Assembly: GCF_943193175.1 (NCBI RefSeq)
Contig: NZ_CALPDF010000016.1
Location: 19,803-83,802, forward strand
DNA from: Neobacillus muris
Lineage (GTDB): Bacteria; Bacillota; Bacilli; Bacillales; Cytobacillaceae
Reading direction: 5' to 3'
Length of the DNA: 64,000 nucleotides
The number at the start of each line of letters is the position of its first letter. The first letter of the stretch is position 1. A program made the translations under genes and the position numbers. Shown one piece after another: positions 25,391-35,040 of this stretch. The notes under the pieces were generated by a model, which saw nothing but the letters and a program-made list of their open reading frames with translations, was not told the origin of the DNA and made no database searches.

Positions 25391-26586
25391 CAGCGACACA
25401 GCCACTCTCCCTAACTTCTCCGCTGATGGCTACCTACAGCCGCTTCCCAGTTACTTTAGTAAAGGGAAAAGGAAGTTATGTATGGGATGATCAAGGAGTT
25501 CAATATTTAGATTTCACATCAGGCATAGCCACATGTAATTTGGGGCATGTTCCCGATGCGGTGAAGCAAAAAGTGGAGGAGCAATTGCAAAATCTATGGC
25601 ACTGCTCAAATCTTTATCATATACCTAATCAAGCTCAGCTTGCAGCGCTGCTTACGGCAAACAGCTGCGGCGATCAGGTGTTTTTTTGCAACAGCGGCGC
25701 TGAAGCCAATGAAGCAGCCATTAAGCTGGCAAGACGATACGCAAATAAAGTAAAAAATAGCGGCACATCCGAAGTCGTGACCTTTACTCAATCGTTCCAT
25801 GGCAGAACATTAGCCACCTTAACAGCTACAGGGCAAGAAAAGATCCAGCATGGTTTTGCACCGCTGATGCCTGGGTTCAGCTACTTGCCATTTAATGATT
25901 TGGATGCCTTAGGTCAGCTGGCAGAACGTAAACCTGCAGCCGTCCTTCTTGAGCTTGTGCAGGGTGAAGGAGGCGTCATCCCTGCTGATCAGGAATGGGT
26001 AAGCAAGCTTGCTCAAGTATGCAAGGAAAACGATATTCTATTAATGGTCGATGAGATTCAAACAGGAATGGGCAGAACCGGCACATTGTTCGCCTACGAG
26101 CAATACGGGATAGAGCCAGATGTAATCAGTATGGCGAAAGGACTGGGCTCGGGTTTTCCAATCGGAGCCATCATTGCCAATGAAAAAGCAGCACAAGGCT
26201 TTGAGCCTGGGAGCCATGGCAGCACGTTTGGCGGTAATCCGCTGGCGACTGCTGCGGGAGTGGCGACTGTTACCTATTTGCTTGAAAATAACGTACTGGA
26301 TCATGTGAATGAAGTTTCACAATATCTTGATGAACAGCTTCAAAGTTTGAAAGAGAAGTTTTCCATCATTAAAGATATCCGCGGCAAAGGGTTATTGAAA
26401 GGATTGGCATTTGAGTCAGGAGCGCCGGAGATTGTCCAAAAGGCGATCAGCCATCAGCTGCTTATCCTGACTGCGGGTCCAAACGTGGTGCGGATTTTAC
26501 CTCCATTGCCGGTAACAAAAGCGGAAATCGATGAATTTATTATAGCGTTAGAAAAATCTATCCAAAGTATGGAGAAAGGCGAGTGA
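25387..26586 (+). CDS. argD: Acetylornithine aminotransferase
   Basis: A 399-residue class III PLP aminotransferase making N-acetylornithine from the semialdehyde with glutamate as donor. Seen are YLDFTSGIATCNLGH, FFCNSGAEANEAAIKLAR, SFHGRTLATLTATGQ, the MVDEIQTGMGRTG Asp that holds the pyridine nitrogen, the PLP lysine in MAKGLGSGFPIGA (near residue 250) and STFGGNPLA. ATGA overlap with argB. The next gene, carA, begins directly after its stop codon. Confidence 0.95.
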   Translation: MTATQPLSLTSPLMATYSRFPVTLVKGKGSYVWDDQGVQYLDFTSGIATCNLGHVPDAVKQKVEEQLQNLWHCSNLYHIPNQAQLAALLTANSCGDQVFFCNSGAEANEAAIKLARRYANKVKNSGTSEVVTFTQSFHGRTLATLTATGQEKIQHGFAPLMPGFSYLPFNDLDALGQLAERKPAAVLLELVQGEGGVIPADQEWVSKLAQVCKENDILLMVDEIQTGMGRTGTLFAYEQYGIEPDVISMAKGLGSGFPIGAIIANEKAAQGFEPGSHGSTFGGNPLATAAGVATVTYLLENNVLDHVNEVSQYLDEQLQSLKEKFSIIKDIRGKGLLKGLAFESGAPEIVQKAISHQLLILTAGPNVVRILPPLPVTKAEIDEFIIALEKSIQSMEKGE

Positions 26587-27669
26587 GTGTTTTTGGAACA
26601 GGGATACCTTACTTTGGAGACGGGAGAAGTATTCGAGGGTGTACTGATTGGAGCTGGAAAAGAATCTCTCGGAGAGGTCGTTTTTAATACAAGTATGACC
26701 GGATATCAGGAAATCATTACCGACCCATCCTATGCCGGACAAATTATTACATTTTGCTATCCAATTATCGGAAACTATGGGATTAATGCCTTGGACGATG
26801 AAAGCATCACACCCGCTTTGGCTGGAGTGGTCATCGGTGACCTATGTGAAACCCCCAGCCACTACCAATCCATCCAGAAATTTTCCGAAAAGCTTGCATC
26901 AGCAGGGGTAACCGGGATTGCTGGCGTGGATACAAGACTCCTAGTGAAAACAATCCGCAGCCGAGGGACCGTAAAAGGTATCGTAAGCCATTCAAAGGAT
27001 GTGGATTTTTCGCAGCAAGATAAGGAGACTTTATGGGTTGATAAGGTATCAACGAAGAAAACCCAATATTTTCATAATAGAGGGCCGCATGTGGTCTTAA
27101 TAGATTATGGCTACAAGAAATCCATTCTTAGTGCCCTGCTGGCAGAAGATTGTTCGGTTACGGTAGTCCCATATAGTACTCCTTTTGAAAAAATCCAAGC
27201 GCTGGACCCGGACGGGGTATTGTTATCAAATGGACCTGGAGACCCAGCAGCATTGAAAAAATGGTTCCCAGAAATCAAAAAAATCACCATGAAATATCCT
27301 TCTCTGGGCATCTGTCTGGGACACCAATTAATCGCCCTGTCTTATGGGGCAAAGACCACCAAGCTTGCCTATGGGCACAGGGGCGGCAATCATCCGGTTA
27401 AGGAATTGGAAACGGGCAAAGTGAAAATTACCGCACAAAATCACAGCTATGTTGTGATGGATGACAGCATTGACGGAAAAATATTTGATATCACGTATCG
27501 AAATGTCAATGACCAATCGATCGAAGGGTTAAAGCATAAAGTTTATCCGATTCAAACCGTGCAATTTCATCCAGAAGCCCATCCGGGACCAAGCGATACA
27601 GAATATATTCTAAAAGAATTTGTTAAAAGAATTGCATCATTGGGAGAGACACGTTATGCCGTTAAATAA
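26587..27669 (+). CDS. carA: Carbamoyl-phosphate synthase, arginine-specific, small (glutaminase) subunit
   Basis: A 360-residue protein that hydrolyses glutamine and passes ammonia to the large subunit. The N-terminal CPSase_sm domain has GEVVFNTSMTGYQEIITDPSYAGQI. The C-terminal class I amidotransferase has the nucleophile in LGICLGHQL (Cys243) and the His/Glu pair in QFHPEAHPGP. GTG start directly after the argD stop, with AAAGG about eight bases upstream. Its place in the arg operon marks it as the arginine-specific copy; a pyrimidine copy (pyrAA/AB) would be elsewhere. Confidence 0.95.
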   Translation: MFLEQGYLTLETGEVFEGVLIGAGKESLGEVVFNTSMTGYQEIITDPSYAGQIITFCYPIIGNYGINALDDESITPALAGVVIGDLCETPSHYQSIQKFSEKLASAGVTGIAGVDTRLLVKTIRSRGTVKGIVSHSKDVDFSQQDKETLWVDKVSTKKTQYFHNRGPHVVLIDYGYKKSILSALLAEDCSVTVVPYSTPFEKIQALDPDGVLLSNGPGDPAALKKWFPEIKKITMKYPSLGICLGHQLIALSYGAKTTKLAYGHRGGNHPVKELETGKVKITAQNHSYVVMDDSIDGKIFDITYRNVNDQSIEGLKHKVYPIQTVQFHPEAHPGPSDTEYILKEFVKRIASLGETRYAVK

Positions 27670-30600
27670 TAAATTGAAAAAAGTGCTGGTTATCGGCTCG
27701 GGTCCGATAGTCATAGGGCAGGCTGCAGAATTTGATTATGCCGGGACCCAGGCCTGTATCGCTCTAAAAGAAGAAGGATTAGAGGTTGTTTTAGTTAATA
27801 ATAATCCAGCAACCATCATGACAGATCAAGCAGTCGCCGATAAGGTTTATATTGAGCCGCTGAATACAGCTGTTATTGAAAAAATCATTCAAAAAGAAAG
27901 ACCGGACGGAATTATTGGAACATTGGGAGGGCAAACTGGCCTGAATCTTACTGTTCAGCTTTATGAACAGAAAATTCTCGAGAACTACCATGTCGAATTG
28001 TTAGGAACATCGGTAGAATCCATCAAAAATGGTGAAGACCGCGAGAGATTCCGCAATCTAATGCTGCAAATCGGCGAACCGATACCGGAATCAGCCATTA
28101 TCCAGGATTATGAGGAAGGAGTCAAATTTGTTGAAAAAATTGGCTTTCCTGTCATTATCCGCCCTGCCTTTACACTTGGCGGGGAAGGCGGAGGGTTTGC
28201 TTATAATGAGGAGGAGCTGGAGGTTGTCCTTAAAAAAGGACTCGCCGCGAGCCCGATCCACCAGGTTCTAGTGGAGAAAAGCATTAAAGGCTGGAAGGAA
28301 ATTGAATATGAAGTCATGCGGGATGCTAATGATACGTGCATCATCGTCTGCAATATGGAAAATATGGACCCTGTTGGTGTCCATACAGGAGATTCCATTG
28401 TGGTTGCTCCATCCCAGACATTGAGTGATGTACAGTATCAAATGCTCCGTGATGTTTCTATAAAGGTCATTCGCGAGCTTGAAATTATTGGCGGATGCAA
28501 TATTCAATTTGCGCTGCATCCTGAATCAAACCAGTATTATATTATTGAAGTCAATCCAAGGGTCAGCCGCTCATCGGCTCTTGCCTCGAAAGCGACCGGT
28601 TATCCGATTGCCCGGATGGCAGCAAAATGTGCGATTGGTTACCATTTGGATGAGATTATCAACCCAATTACAGGCAATACCTTCGCCTCGTTTGAACCGG
28701 CGATTGATTATATTGTGGTAAAACTGCCGCGCTTCCCGTTTGATAAGTTCCCTGAGGCTGATCGAACATTGGGGACACAAATGAAAGCAACGGGTGAAGT
28801 GATGGCCATTGACCGGACGTTTGAAGGAGCTCTTAATAAAGCTATCCGTTCGATGGAGATGAATGTGTACGGTCTTTGTGTAGAGGCCAATAAAACATTG
28901 GCGGAGGACACCCTTTTTCATCTTCTCGAAACAGCTAATGACCGGCGCCTGTTTGTGATTGCCGAAGCATTCCGCAGGGGTATCTCCCTTGAGCAGGTTC
29001 AGCAGGCAACGGAGATTGATCCGTGGTTTTTACACAAAATTAGTTCAATCGTAGAGGTTGAAACGCAGCTGGGGGCTTATCAGTGGAGTGAAGTTCCTGA
29101 TTCACTGCTAATCAAAGCCAAGCGGCTCAATATGGCTGATAAGCTGTTATCGCAAATTTTTGCGGTTCAGGAAAAGGCAGTTAGAAATAAATGGAAAGAA
29201 CTGAGCATTCAACCAGGCTATAAAATGGTCGATACCTGTTCAGCAGAATTTGATGCCATCACCCCTTATTTTTATTCTACCTATCATGGATTTGATGAAG
29301 TGGAAATATCCAATCGGAAAAAGATTCTTGTCGTTGGATCTGGTCCGATTCGAATCGGCCAGGGAATTGAATTCGATTATTGCTCTGTCCATGCGGCAAA
29401 GGCAATTAAGAAAAAAGGCTATGAAGCGGTTGTGATCAATAATAATCCAGAAACGGTGAGTACGGATTATTCAACAGCTGACCGCCTCTATTTTGAACCT
29501 CTTACTGCAGAAGATGTCCTTCATGTGATTCAAAAGGAGCAAGTGGAGGGTGTGCTGATTCAATTTGGCGGACAAACGGCGATCAATCTGGCTCATGATT
29601 TGGAGGAAGAAGGAGTAACGATCCTGGGCACAGCCGTGACGAATGTCGACAAAGTGGAGGACCGAAAGGAATTTTATCAGCTGCTGGAAGACCTGGAGAT
29701 TCCTCATATTGAAGGAAAAACGGCCACACGGAAAGAAGAACTGGTAATGGCAGCTGCCGACCTAGGCTATCCGGTGCTTGTCAGACCGTCCTACGTCATT
29801 GGCGGACAGTCCATGTTTACCATCTTTTCAGAGGAAGAACTCTATCAATATATTAAACAGCTTGAAGAAAATGCAAACGAAAAAATGTGGCCGCTGTTAA
29901 TCGATAAATTTATGCCAGGACTAGAATGTGAGATTGATGTGATTTGTGATGGTGACCAAATCGTTGTCCCTGGAATATTTGAGCATATTGAAAAAGCGGG
30001 AGTCCACTCGGGGGACAGTATTACCGTATTTCCTCCGATTTCGATCCCCGATGAAGTAAAGTCGGTATTAATGGACTATGCAAGCAAAATTGCCAAAGCA
30101 GCATCAATTATTGGCATGATGAACATTCAATTTGTTATTTACAACGAAAAGGTTTATTGCTTAGAAGTCAATCCTCGTTCATCGCGAACGGTGCCGATTA
30201 TGAGCAAGGTTACCGGGGTTCCAATGATTGAGTGGGCCGTTCGTGCCCAGCTTGGAGAAAAGGTTAGTGATTTTTCATCAGTTACAGGGCTTTTGGAGGA
30301 ACCGAACTATTATTCTGTAAAGGCGCCCGTATTTTCTTCTGGAAAGTTAAAAGGAGTCGACCATGTCCTTGGCCCGGAAATGAAATCTACTGGCGAAGTC
30401 TTGGGGATGGGAAAGACCTATTTTGAGGCATTAAATAAGGCCGTTCCTCTGCTGCAAGACAAAAAAGAAGAAACCTATATTTTATGTTCCATATCTGATC
30501 GCGAAAAATCAGCCAGTCTCCCGATCATTCAAGAGCTTGCAAAAAAATACAAGCTGGCAGCAACGGCAGGGACAGCTGATTTTCTGCAAAATCATGGAAT

Positions 30601-30889
30601 TTCTGTAGATAAGGTGCTTAGGGAAGAACAGGACGTGACAAAGTTGTTCCGAAATCAAGTGCTGAAGGCGGTTATTAACATTCCTAACCAAGGCCGCAAC
30701 AAATTGAAATTTGGTTTCCATATCCGCGAGCAAGCCATCCGTTATAAGGTGCCTGTCTTTACTCATTTGGATACCGTTAAGGTTAACAGTGATCTATTGC
30801 ATCATCAACAGGCTGATTTTGAGGTAAGTTCAATCAGCGATTTTTATCAACTGGAAGAAAGAGGTGCCGTTCATGCCAGAAGCCATTGA
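27656..30889 (+). CDS. carB: Carbamoyl-phosphate synthase, arginine-specific, large subunit
   Basis: A 1077-residue ATP-dependent ligase with two homologous ATP-grasp halves. The first begins KVLVIGSGPIVIGQAAEFDYAG and the second ILVVGSGPIRIGQGIEFDYC, each with the EVNPRVSRSSALASKATGYP or EVNPRSSRTVPIMSKVTGVP segment. A C-terminal MGS-like regulatory domain covers the last 150 residues or so. It joins bicarbonate, ammonia and two ATP into carbamoyl phosphate for argF. The ATG at 27656 lies inside the end of carA (14-base overlap) with GGGAGA eight bases before it. The 3' end overlaps argF. Confidence 0.95.
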   Translation: MPLNNKLKKVLVIGSGPIVIGQAAEFDYAGTQACIALKEEGLEVVLVNNNPATIMTDQAVADKVYIEPLNTAVIEKIIQKERPDGIIGTLGGQTGLNLTVQLYEQKILENYHVELLGTSVESIKNGEDRERFRNLMLQIGEPIPESAIIQDYEEGVKFVEKIGFPVIIRPAFTLGGEGGGFAYNEEELEVVLKKGLAASPIHQVLVEKSIKGWKEIEYEVMRDANDTCIIVCNMENMDPVGVHTGDSIVVAPSQTLSDVQYQMLRDVSIKVIRELEIIGGCNIQFALHPESNQYYIIEVNPRVSRSSALASKATGYPIARMAAKCAIGYHLDEIINPITGNTFASFEPAIDYIVVKLPRFPFDKFPEADRTLGTQMKATGEVMAIDRTFEGALNKAIRSMEMNVYGLCVEANKTLAEDTLFHLLETANDRRLFVIAEAFRRGISLEQVQQATEIDPWFLHKISSIVEVETQLGAYQWSEVPDSLLIKAKRLNMADKLLSQIFAVQEKAVRNKWKELSIQPGYKMVDTCSAEFDAITPYFYSTYHGFDEVEISNRKKILVVGSGPIRIGQGIEFDYCSVHAAKAIKKKGYEAVVINNNPETVSTDYSTADRLYFEPLTAEDVLHVIQKEQVEGVLIQFGGQTAINLAHDLEEEGVTILGTAVTNVDKVEDRKEFYQLLEDLEIPHIEGKTATRKEELVMAAADLGYPVLVRPSYVIGGQSMFTIFSEEELYQYIKQLEENANEKMWPLLIDKFMPGLECEIDVICDGDQIVVPGIFEHIEKAGVHSGDSITVFPPISIPDEVKSVLMDYASKIAKAASIIGMMNIQFVIYNEKVYCLEVNPRSSRTVPIMSKVTGVPMIEWAVRAQLGEKVSDFSSVTGLLEEPNYYSVKAPVFSSGKLKGVDHVLGPEMKSTGEVLGMGKTYFEALNKAVPLLQDKKEETYILCSISDREKSASLPIIQELAKKYKLAATAGTADFLQNHGISVDKVLREEQDVTKLFRNQVLKAVINIPNQGRNKLKFGFHIREQAIRYKVPVFTHLDTVKVNSDLLHHQQADFEVSSISDFYQLEERGAVHARSH

Positions 30890-31850
30890 ATGTAAGAATT
30901 TTAATAAGACCCACCCAGTCCATTTAAAAGGGAAAGATTTTATTCAGCTTGCTGATTTTACTAAAGAAGAGATTCATTATTTGCTTGATGTGGCTCTGGA
31001 GCTAAAGTCCATGCAAAAGCAGGGGAAACCGCACCCTTATTTAAACGGAAAAGTTTTAGGAATGATTTTTGAAAAATCGTCAACCCGTACGAGGGTCTCT
31101 TTTGAAGTTGGCATGCTGCAGCTTGGAGGCCATGCTATATTCTTAAGTTCGAAAGACATTCAGCTCGGCAGGGGGGAAACGGTTTCGGACACGGCGAAAG
31201 TGTTGTCGAGATATGTAGATGCGATTATGATCCGTACCTTTGGGCATGAAATGGTGGAGGAACTGGCAGAGCATGCCTCCATTCCAGTCATTAATGGATT
31301 AACGGACCTGCAGCATCCTACACAGGTATTAGCTGACCTGCTGACGATTCTTGAGCATAAGGGAAAGCTTGAAGGGTTAAAATTGTGCTATATTGGCGAC
31401 GGTTATAACAATATGCCTCACTCCCTGCTGGAGGGGGCAGCGAAAGTGGGCATGAATATAAGTATTGCCAGCCCGCCAGGCTATCTCCCAAATGGAGCTA
31501 TTGCGGAGCAAGCGATTCAAGCTGCTAAACAGTCTGGATGTACGGTGACAATTACAAATGATCCGGTTGAAGCTATAAAGAATGCAGATGTTGTAATTAC
31601 CGATGTCTGGACCAGCATGGGAATGGAGGCGGAAACGGAGCAGCGGTTAAAAGCATTTGCATCGTACCAAGTAAACGAGGAATTATGCAAACATGCAAAA
31701 GAAGACTTCATCTTTTTGCACTGCCTGCCGGCGCACCGTGGAGAAGAGGTCACGGCGGAGATCATAGACGGCTCCCATTCCGTTGTTTTTGACGAAGCAG
31801 AGAACCGCCTGCATGCCCAAAAAGCAATTTTAAAACTTTTGCTAGAATAA
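30873..31850 (+). CDS. argF: Ornithine carbamoyltransferase
   Basis: A 325-residue transferase making citrulline from ornithine and carbamoyl phosphate. The carbamoyl-phosphate loop EKSSTRTRVSFE, FGHEMVEELA, TDLQHPTQVLADL and the HCLPAHRGEEV loop with the catalytic Cys are all present. ATG 30873 is chosen, with GAAAGAGG eight bases upstream; an in-frame GTG nine bases earlier overlaps that site. It overlaps the end of carB by 17 bases and closes the argCJBD-carAB-argF operon, the same order as in B. subtilis. Confidence 0.95.
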   Translation: MPEAIECKNFNKTHPVHLKGKDFIQLADFTKEEIHYLLDVALELKSMQKQGKPHPYLNGKVLGMIFEKSSTRTRVSFEVGMLQLGGHAIFLSSKDIQLGRGETVSDTAKVLSRYVDAIMIRTFGHEMVEELAEHASIPVINGLTDLQHPTQVLADLLTILEHKGKLEGLKLCYIGDGYNNMPHSLLEGAAKVGMNISIASPPGYLPNGAIAEQAIQAAKQSGCTVTITNDPVEAIKNADVVITDVWTSMGMEAETEQRLKAFASYQVNEELCKHAKEDFIFLHCLPAHRGEEVTAEIIDGSHSVVFDEAENRLHAQKAILKLLLE

Positions 31851-31874
31851 GACTTTCATTTTTAACGAGAGATG

Positions 31875-31910
31875 TTGTATAATAATTCTATAGATTGAAT
31901 AATAATACAA
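31875..31910 (+). promoter_or_regulatory. argG promoter region with ARG boxes
   Basis: TATAAT at 31878-31883 lies inside TTGTATAATAATTCTAT (31875-31891), nearly the same as the box on the argC -10. A second box-like ATTGAATAATAATACAA follows at 31895-31910. The -35 is weak. The shared arrangement implies that ArgR controls both units. Confidence 0.7.
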
Positions 31911-31931
31911 ACATACGCAAGGAGAATAGAA

Positions 31932-33143
31932 ATGGCGAAGGAAAAAGTTGTTTTAGCATACTCGGGCGGATTAGACACCTCCGTATCGGTGAAATGGATT
32001 CAAGAAAAGTACGGTTATGATGTGATTGCTTTAGGGCTTGATGTAGGAGAAGGAAAGGACCTCGAGGCGATCAAAACTAAGGCATTAAATGTCGGGGCCA
32101 TTAAGGCCCATATTATAGATGCAAAAGAAATGCTGGCAAAGGATTATATTTTACCAGCTTTAAAGGCTAATTGTTTATATGAAGGAAAATATCCATTATC
32201 CTCTGCTCTTTCCAGACCGTTAATTTCCAAGCTTTTAGTGGATGTAGCCGAAAAAGAAGGCGCAACAGCAGTGGCACATGGCTGCACAGGCAAAGGAAAT
32301 GACCAAGTGCGTTTTGAGGTTTCCATCCAAGCTTTGAATCCAAGCTTGAAAGTGGTTGCTCCTGTCCGTGAATGGGGCATGACCCGTGATGAAGAGATTG
32401 AATATGCCAAGAAGCATAACATTCCGATTCCAGTTGATTTAGACAATCCGTTCTCAATTGATGCAAACATCTGGGGGCGCGCCTGTGAAGCGGGTGTTCT
32501 TGAAAATCCTTGGACAGAGGCACCTGAAGCAGCCTATGATTGGACCAATCCAATTGAATTAACACCAGATGCACCAGAGTATATTGAAATTGAGTTCGAG
32601 CAAGGTGTTCCGGTTGGTTTAAATGGAGAAAAGCTCGAGCTTGTCCCATTAATTGAAAAATTAAATGAGCTTGGCGGCAAGCATGGGGTTGGCCGGATTG
32701 ACCATATCGAAAATCGATTGGTAGGCATCAAATCACGTGAAGTGTATGAAAATCCGGCAGCACTTATTCTGATTAATGCCCATAAGGAATTGGAATTTTT
32801 AACATTGCCGCGTGAGGTTACACAATTCAAAACGCAAGTAGAACAGCAAATGGCGAAAATCATATATGAAGGTCTTTGGTATTCGCCGTTAAAAGCAGCG
32901 TTGGATGCTTTTATTGAAGAAACTCAAAAGGTCGTTTCCGGAGTCATCCGCGTGAAGCTCTTGAAGGGCACCCATACCGTTGTAGGAAGAAAATCGGTGC
33001 ACAGCTTATATAATGAAGAACTGGCTACCTATACAAAGGGTGATGCATTTGACCATAATGCAGCAGTGGGCTTCATTAAGCTTTGGGGACTGCCAACAAA
33101 GGTCTATTCGGAAGTAAACCAAAAAGAGTCGGTGTTGAAATAA
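31932..33143 (+). CDS. argG: Argininosuccinate synthase
   Basis: A 403-residue ligase joining citrulline and aspartate with ATP. The PP-loop [14 protein letters not shown] is near the N terminus, with [16 protein letters not shown] and the [14 protein letters not shown] segment typical of type 1 ArgG. AAGGAG precedes the ATG. It has its own ARG-box promoter after argF and runs into argH. Substrate citrulline comes from argF; product goes to argH. Confidence 0.96.
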   Translation: MAKEKVVLAYSGGLDTSVSVKWIQEKYGYDVIALGLDVGEGKDLEAIKTKALNVGAIKAHIIDAKEMLAKDYILPALKANCLYEGKYPLSSALSRPLISKLLVDVAEKEGATAVAHGCTGKGNDQVRFEVSIQALNPSLKVVAPVREWGMTRDEEIEYAKKHNIPIPVDLDNPFSIDANIWGRACEAGVLENPWTEAPEAAYDWTNPIELTPDAPEYIEIEFEQGVPVGLNGEKLELVPLIEKLNELGGKHGVGRIDHIENRLVGIKSREVYENPAALILINAHKELEFLTLPREVTQFKTQVEQQMAKIIYEGLWYSPLKAALDAFIEETQKVVSGVIRVKLLKGTHTVVGRKSVHSLYNEELATYTKGDAFDHNAAVGFIKLWGLPTKVYSEVNQKESVLK

Positions 33144-33148
33144 TCAAA

Positions 33149-33180
33149 AGCTGCCCTCGAAATGTTTCGGGGGCTGTCTT
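33149..33180 (+). terminator. Hairpin between argG and argH
   Basis: AGCTGCCCTCGAAA pairs with TTTCGGGGGCTGT (with G-T pairs) around two bases, but the downstream sequence has only a weak T tract. It may attenuate or stabilise rather than fully end the argG message. Confidence 0.5.
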
Positions 33181-33207
33181 CTTAAGCACAATGAGGGGGA
33201 GCAGCAT

Positions 33208-34584
33208 ATGTCAAAGCTATGGGGCGGACGTTTTACAAAAGAAACGAACAAGCTGGTAGAAGAGTTCACGGCCTCGATTCCGTTTGATCAAAAGTTAGCG
33301 AAAGAGGATATCGCAGGGAGCCTCGCCCATGTTCAAATGTTAGGTGAGTCGGGCATCATTCCAGAAGAAGATGCGGATAAAATACGAAACGGTCTGCTGC
33401 AAATTAAGGATTTGGTCGATCAGGGCGAAGTAGAGTTCTTGGTTGAAGATGAAGATATTCATATGAATATTGAAAAGCTATTACTGCAACAAATTGGGCC
33501 CGTTGGAGGAAAGCTGCATACGGGAAGAAGCCGGAATGATCAAGTGGCAACCGATATGCATCTTTATTTACGCACTAAAACAACCGAACTGATTACTTTG
33601 GTGGAAGATGTCCAGAATGCCATTATCGGACAGGCGAAAGTGAATATAGAAACATTGATACCGGGCTATACGCATTTGCAGCGCGCCCAGCCGGTTTCGT
33701 TTGCCCATCACTTAATGGCTTATTTTTGGATGTTTGAACGTGATAAAGAGAGATTAATTGACTCATTAAAACGGATCAACTGGCTGCCATTAGGGGCGGG
33801 GGCTTTAGCCGGCACAACGTTTCCGATTAATCGGAAACGGGTAGCGGAGCTTCTTGGTTTTGATACCATCTATCCGAATAGCATGGATGCTGTGAGTGAC
33901 CGTGATTTTATTCTGGAATTTTTATCGATTGGCTCGATTATCATGACACATATTTCCAGACTAGCGGAAGAACTCGTGATCTGGTCTAGTCAGGAATTTC
34001 AGTTTGTCGAGTTGGATGATTCTTTTTGTACAGGCTCAAGCATTATGCCGCAAAAGAAGAATCCCGATGTACCTGAACTGCTTAGAGGCAAAACGGGACG
34101 CACGTATGGCAATTTGATTGGTTTGCTGACCGTATTAAAAGGTCTTCCGCTTGCCTACAACAAGGACTTGCAAGAGGACAAAGAGGGCATGTTTGATACG
34201 GTGGAAACACTTGAAGGCTCCTTAAAGCTGCTGGCACCGATGATTGAAACGATGACGGTTAAGAAAGACGTTATGCGCAAAGCAATCAATAATGACTATT
34301 CCAATGCAACAGATATTGCAGACTATTTAGTGACAAAAGGCCTTCCGTTCCGCGAAGCCCATGAGGTTATTGGAAAAATTGTTTTATATGCCATCCAGTC
34401 CGGCAAATTTTTGCTTGATTTAAGCTTTGAAGAATATCAGCAATTTAGCCCGTTATTTGAGGATGATATCTATAATGTACTGGCTCCTGAACATGTAGTA
34501 GCTGTCCGAAACAGCTTTGGCGGCACTTCTCCGGTACAGGTCAAGCAGCAGATTAAGCTGGCTGAAGAAAAATTGCTGAAATAG
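33208..34584 (+). CDS. argH: Argininosuccinate lyase
   Basis: A 458-residue member of the fumarase/aspartase superfamily splitting argininosuccinate into arginine and fumarate. It starts [22 protein letters not shown], has [19 protein letters not shown], the substrate loop [12 protein letters not shown] in the form [12 protein letters not shown], and the signature [19 protein letters not shown] (about residues 275-292). GAGGGGGAG precedes the ATG. It completes the arginine pathway in this window. Confidence 0.96.
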   Translation: MSKLWGGRFTKETNKLVEEFTASIPFDQKLAKEDIAGSLAHVQMLGESGIIPEEDADKIRNGLLQIKDLVDQGEVEFLVEDEDIHMNIEKLLLQQIGPVGGKLHTGRSRNDQVATDMHLYLRTKTTELITLVEDVQNAIIGQAKVNIETLIPGYTHLQRAQPVSFAHHLMAYFWMFERDKERLIDSLKRINWLPLGAGALAGTTFPINRKRVAELLGFDTIYPNSMDAVSDRDFILEFLSIGSIIMTHISRLAEELVIWSSQEFQFVELDDSFCTGSSIMPQKKNPDVPELLRGKTGRTYGNLIGLLTVLKGLPLAYNKDLQEDKEGMFDTVETLEGSLKLLAPMIETMTVKKDVMRKAINNDYSNATDIADYLVTKGLPFREAHEVIGKIVLYAIQSGKFLLDLSFEEYQQFSPLFEDDIYNVLAPEHVVAVRNSFGGTSPVQVKQQIKLAEEKLLK

Positions 34585-34588
34585 AGGA

Positions 34589-34618
34589 TAGTCCGCCGTC
34601 TGGCGGGCTTATTTTTTA
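34589..34618 (+). terminator. Terminator after argH
   Basis: AGTCCGCC pairs with GGCGGGCTT around GTCT, followed by ATTTTTT. Confidence 0.9.
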
Positions 34619-34621
34619 GGC

Positions 34622-34719
34622 ATTCTACAAATTAGGCCTATGATTTTACAAAATTTAAAGTTTTTCTACGAAATCTTAGACGGATTCTACAAATTCTACT
34701 AACAATTCTACAAATATTA
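34622..34719 (+). repeat. Short direct repeats ATTCTACAAAT
   Basis: ATTCTACAAAT begins at 34622, 34684 and 34705, with degenerate copies (TTTTACAAAAT, TTTTCTACGAAAT) between them. The block lies in the 235 bases of AT-rich sequence between the argH terminator and the SAM riboswitch. I see no gene in it. Confidence 0.55.
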
Positions 34720-34856
34720 GGAATTACTGGAAAACTAAAGCTGTTACTGGACTGGATTTGAGTTTTATGTAGTAAATAGATCATTGACTTAGAAGGAAAA
34801 TTCAGTTAATATAATTTCTATATGTTTCGAAATGAATCAATTTTAAATAAATATAT

Positions 34857-35006
34857 CTCTTATCGAGAGCGGCGGAGGGACATGGCCCGATGAAGCCCGG
34901 CAACCTTCAAGGTGAAACTTGAAAAGGTGCTAATTCCTGCAGATAGTAGTTTATCTGACAGATAAGAGGAGGAACCAACCCTCTTCTTATCAAGAGGGTT
35001 TTTTTG
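34857..35006 (+). ncRNA. SAM-I (S-box) riboswitch with terminator, controlling hom
   Basis: P1 forms between CTCTTATC (34857-34864) and GATAAGAG (34961-34968). Inside are the conserved S-box pieces in order: AGAGCGGCGGAGGGAC, TGGCCCGATGAAGCCCGGCAACC, and GGTGCTAATTCCTGCAG. A terminator hairpin CCCTCTTCTTATCAAGAGGG with seven T follows. The CTTATC in its loop region is complementary to the P1 right arm, giving the usual switch. S-adenosylmethionine should favour termination before hom. Confidence 0.96.
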
Positions 35007-35040
35007 TGAGCAAATAAATGACATGAAGGGTGGTCAAAAC

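Noticed and set aside
32144..32649. Long minus-strand frames opposite argG
   Set aside because: They mirror a highly conserved coding sequence, lack ribosome sites and have no recognisable motif.
34622..34719. CRISPR array
   Set aside because: The repeats are only about 11 bases, unevenly spaced and degenerate, with no cas genes in the window.
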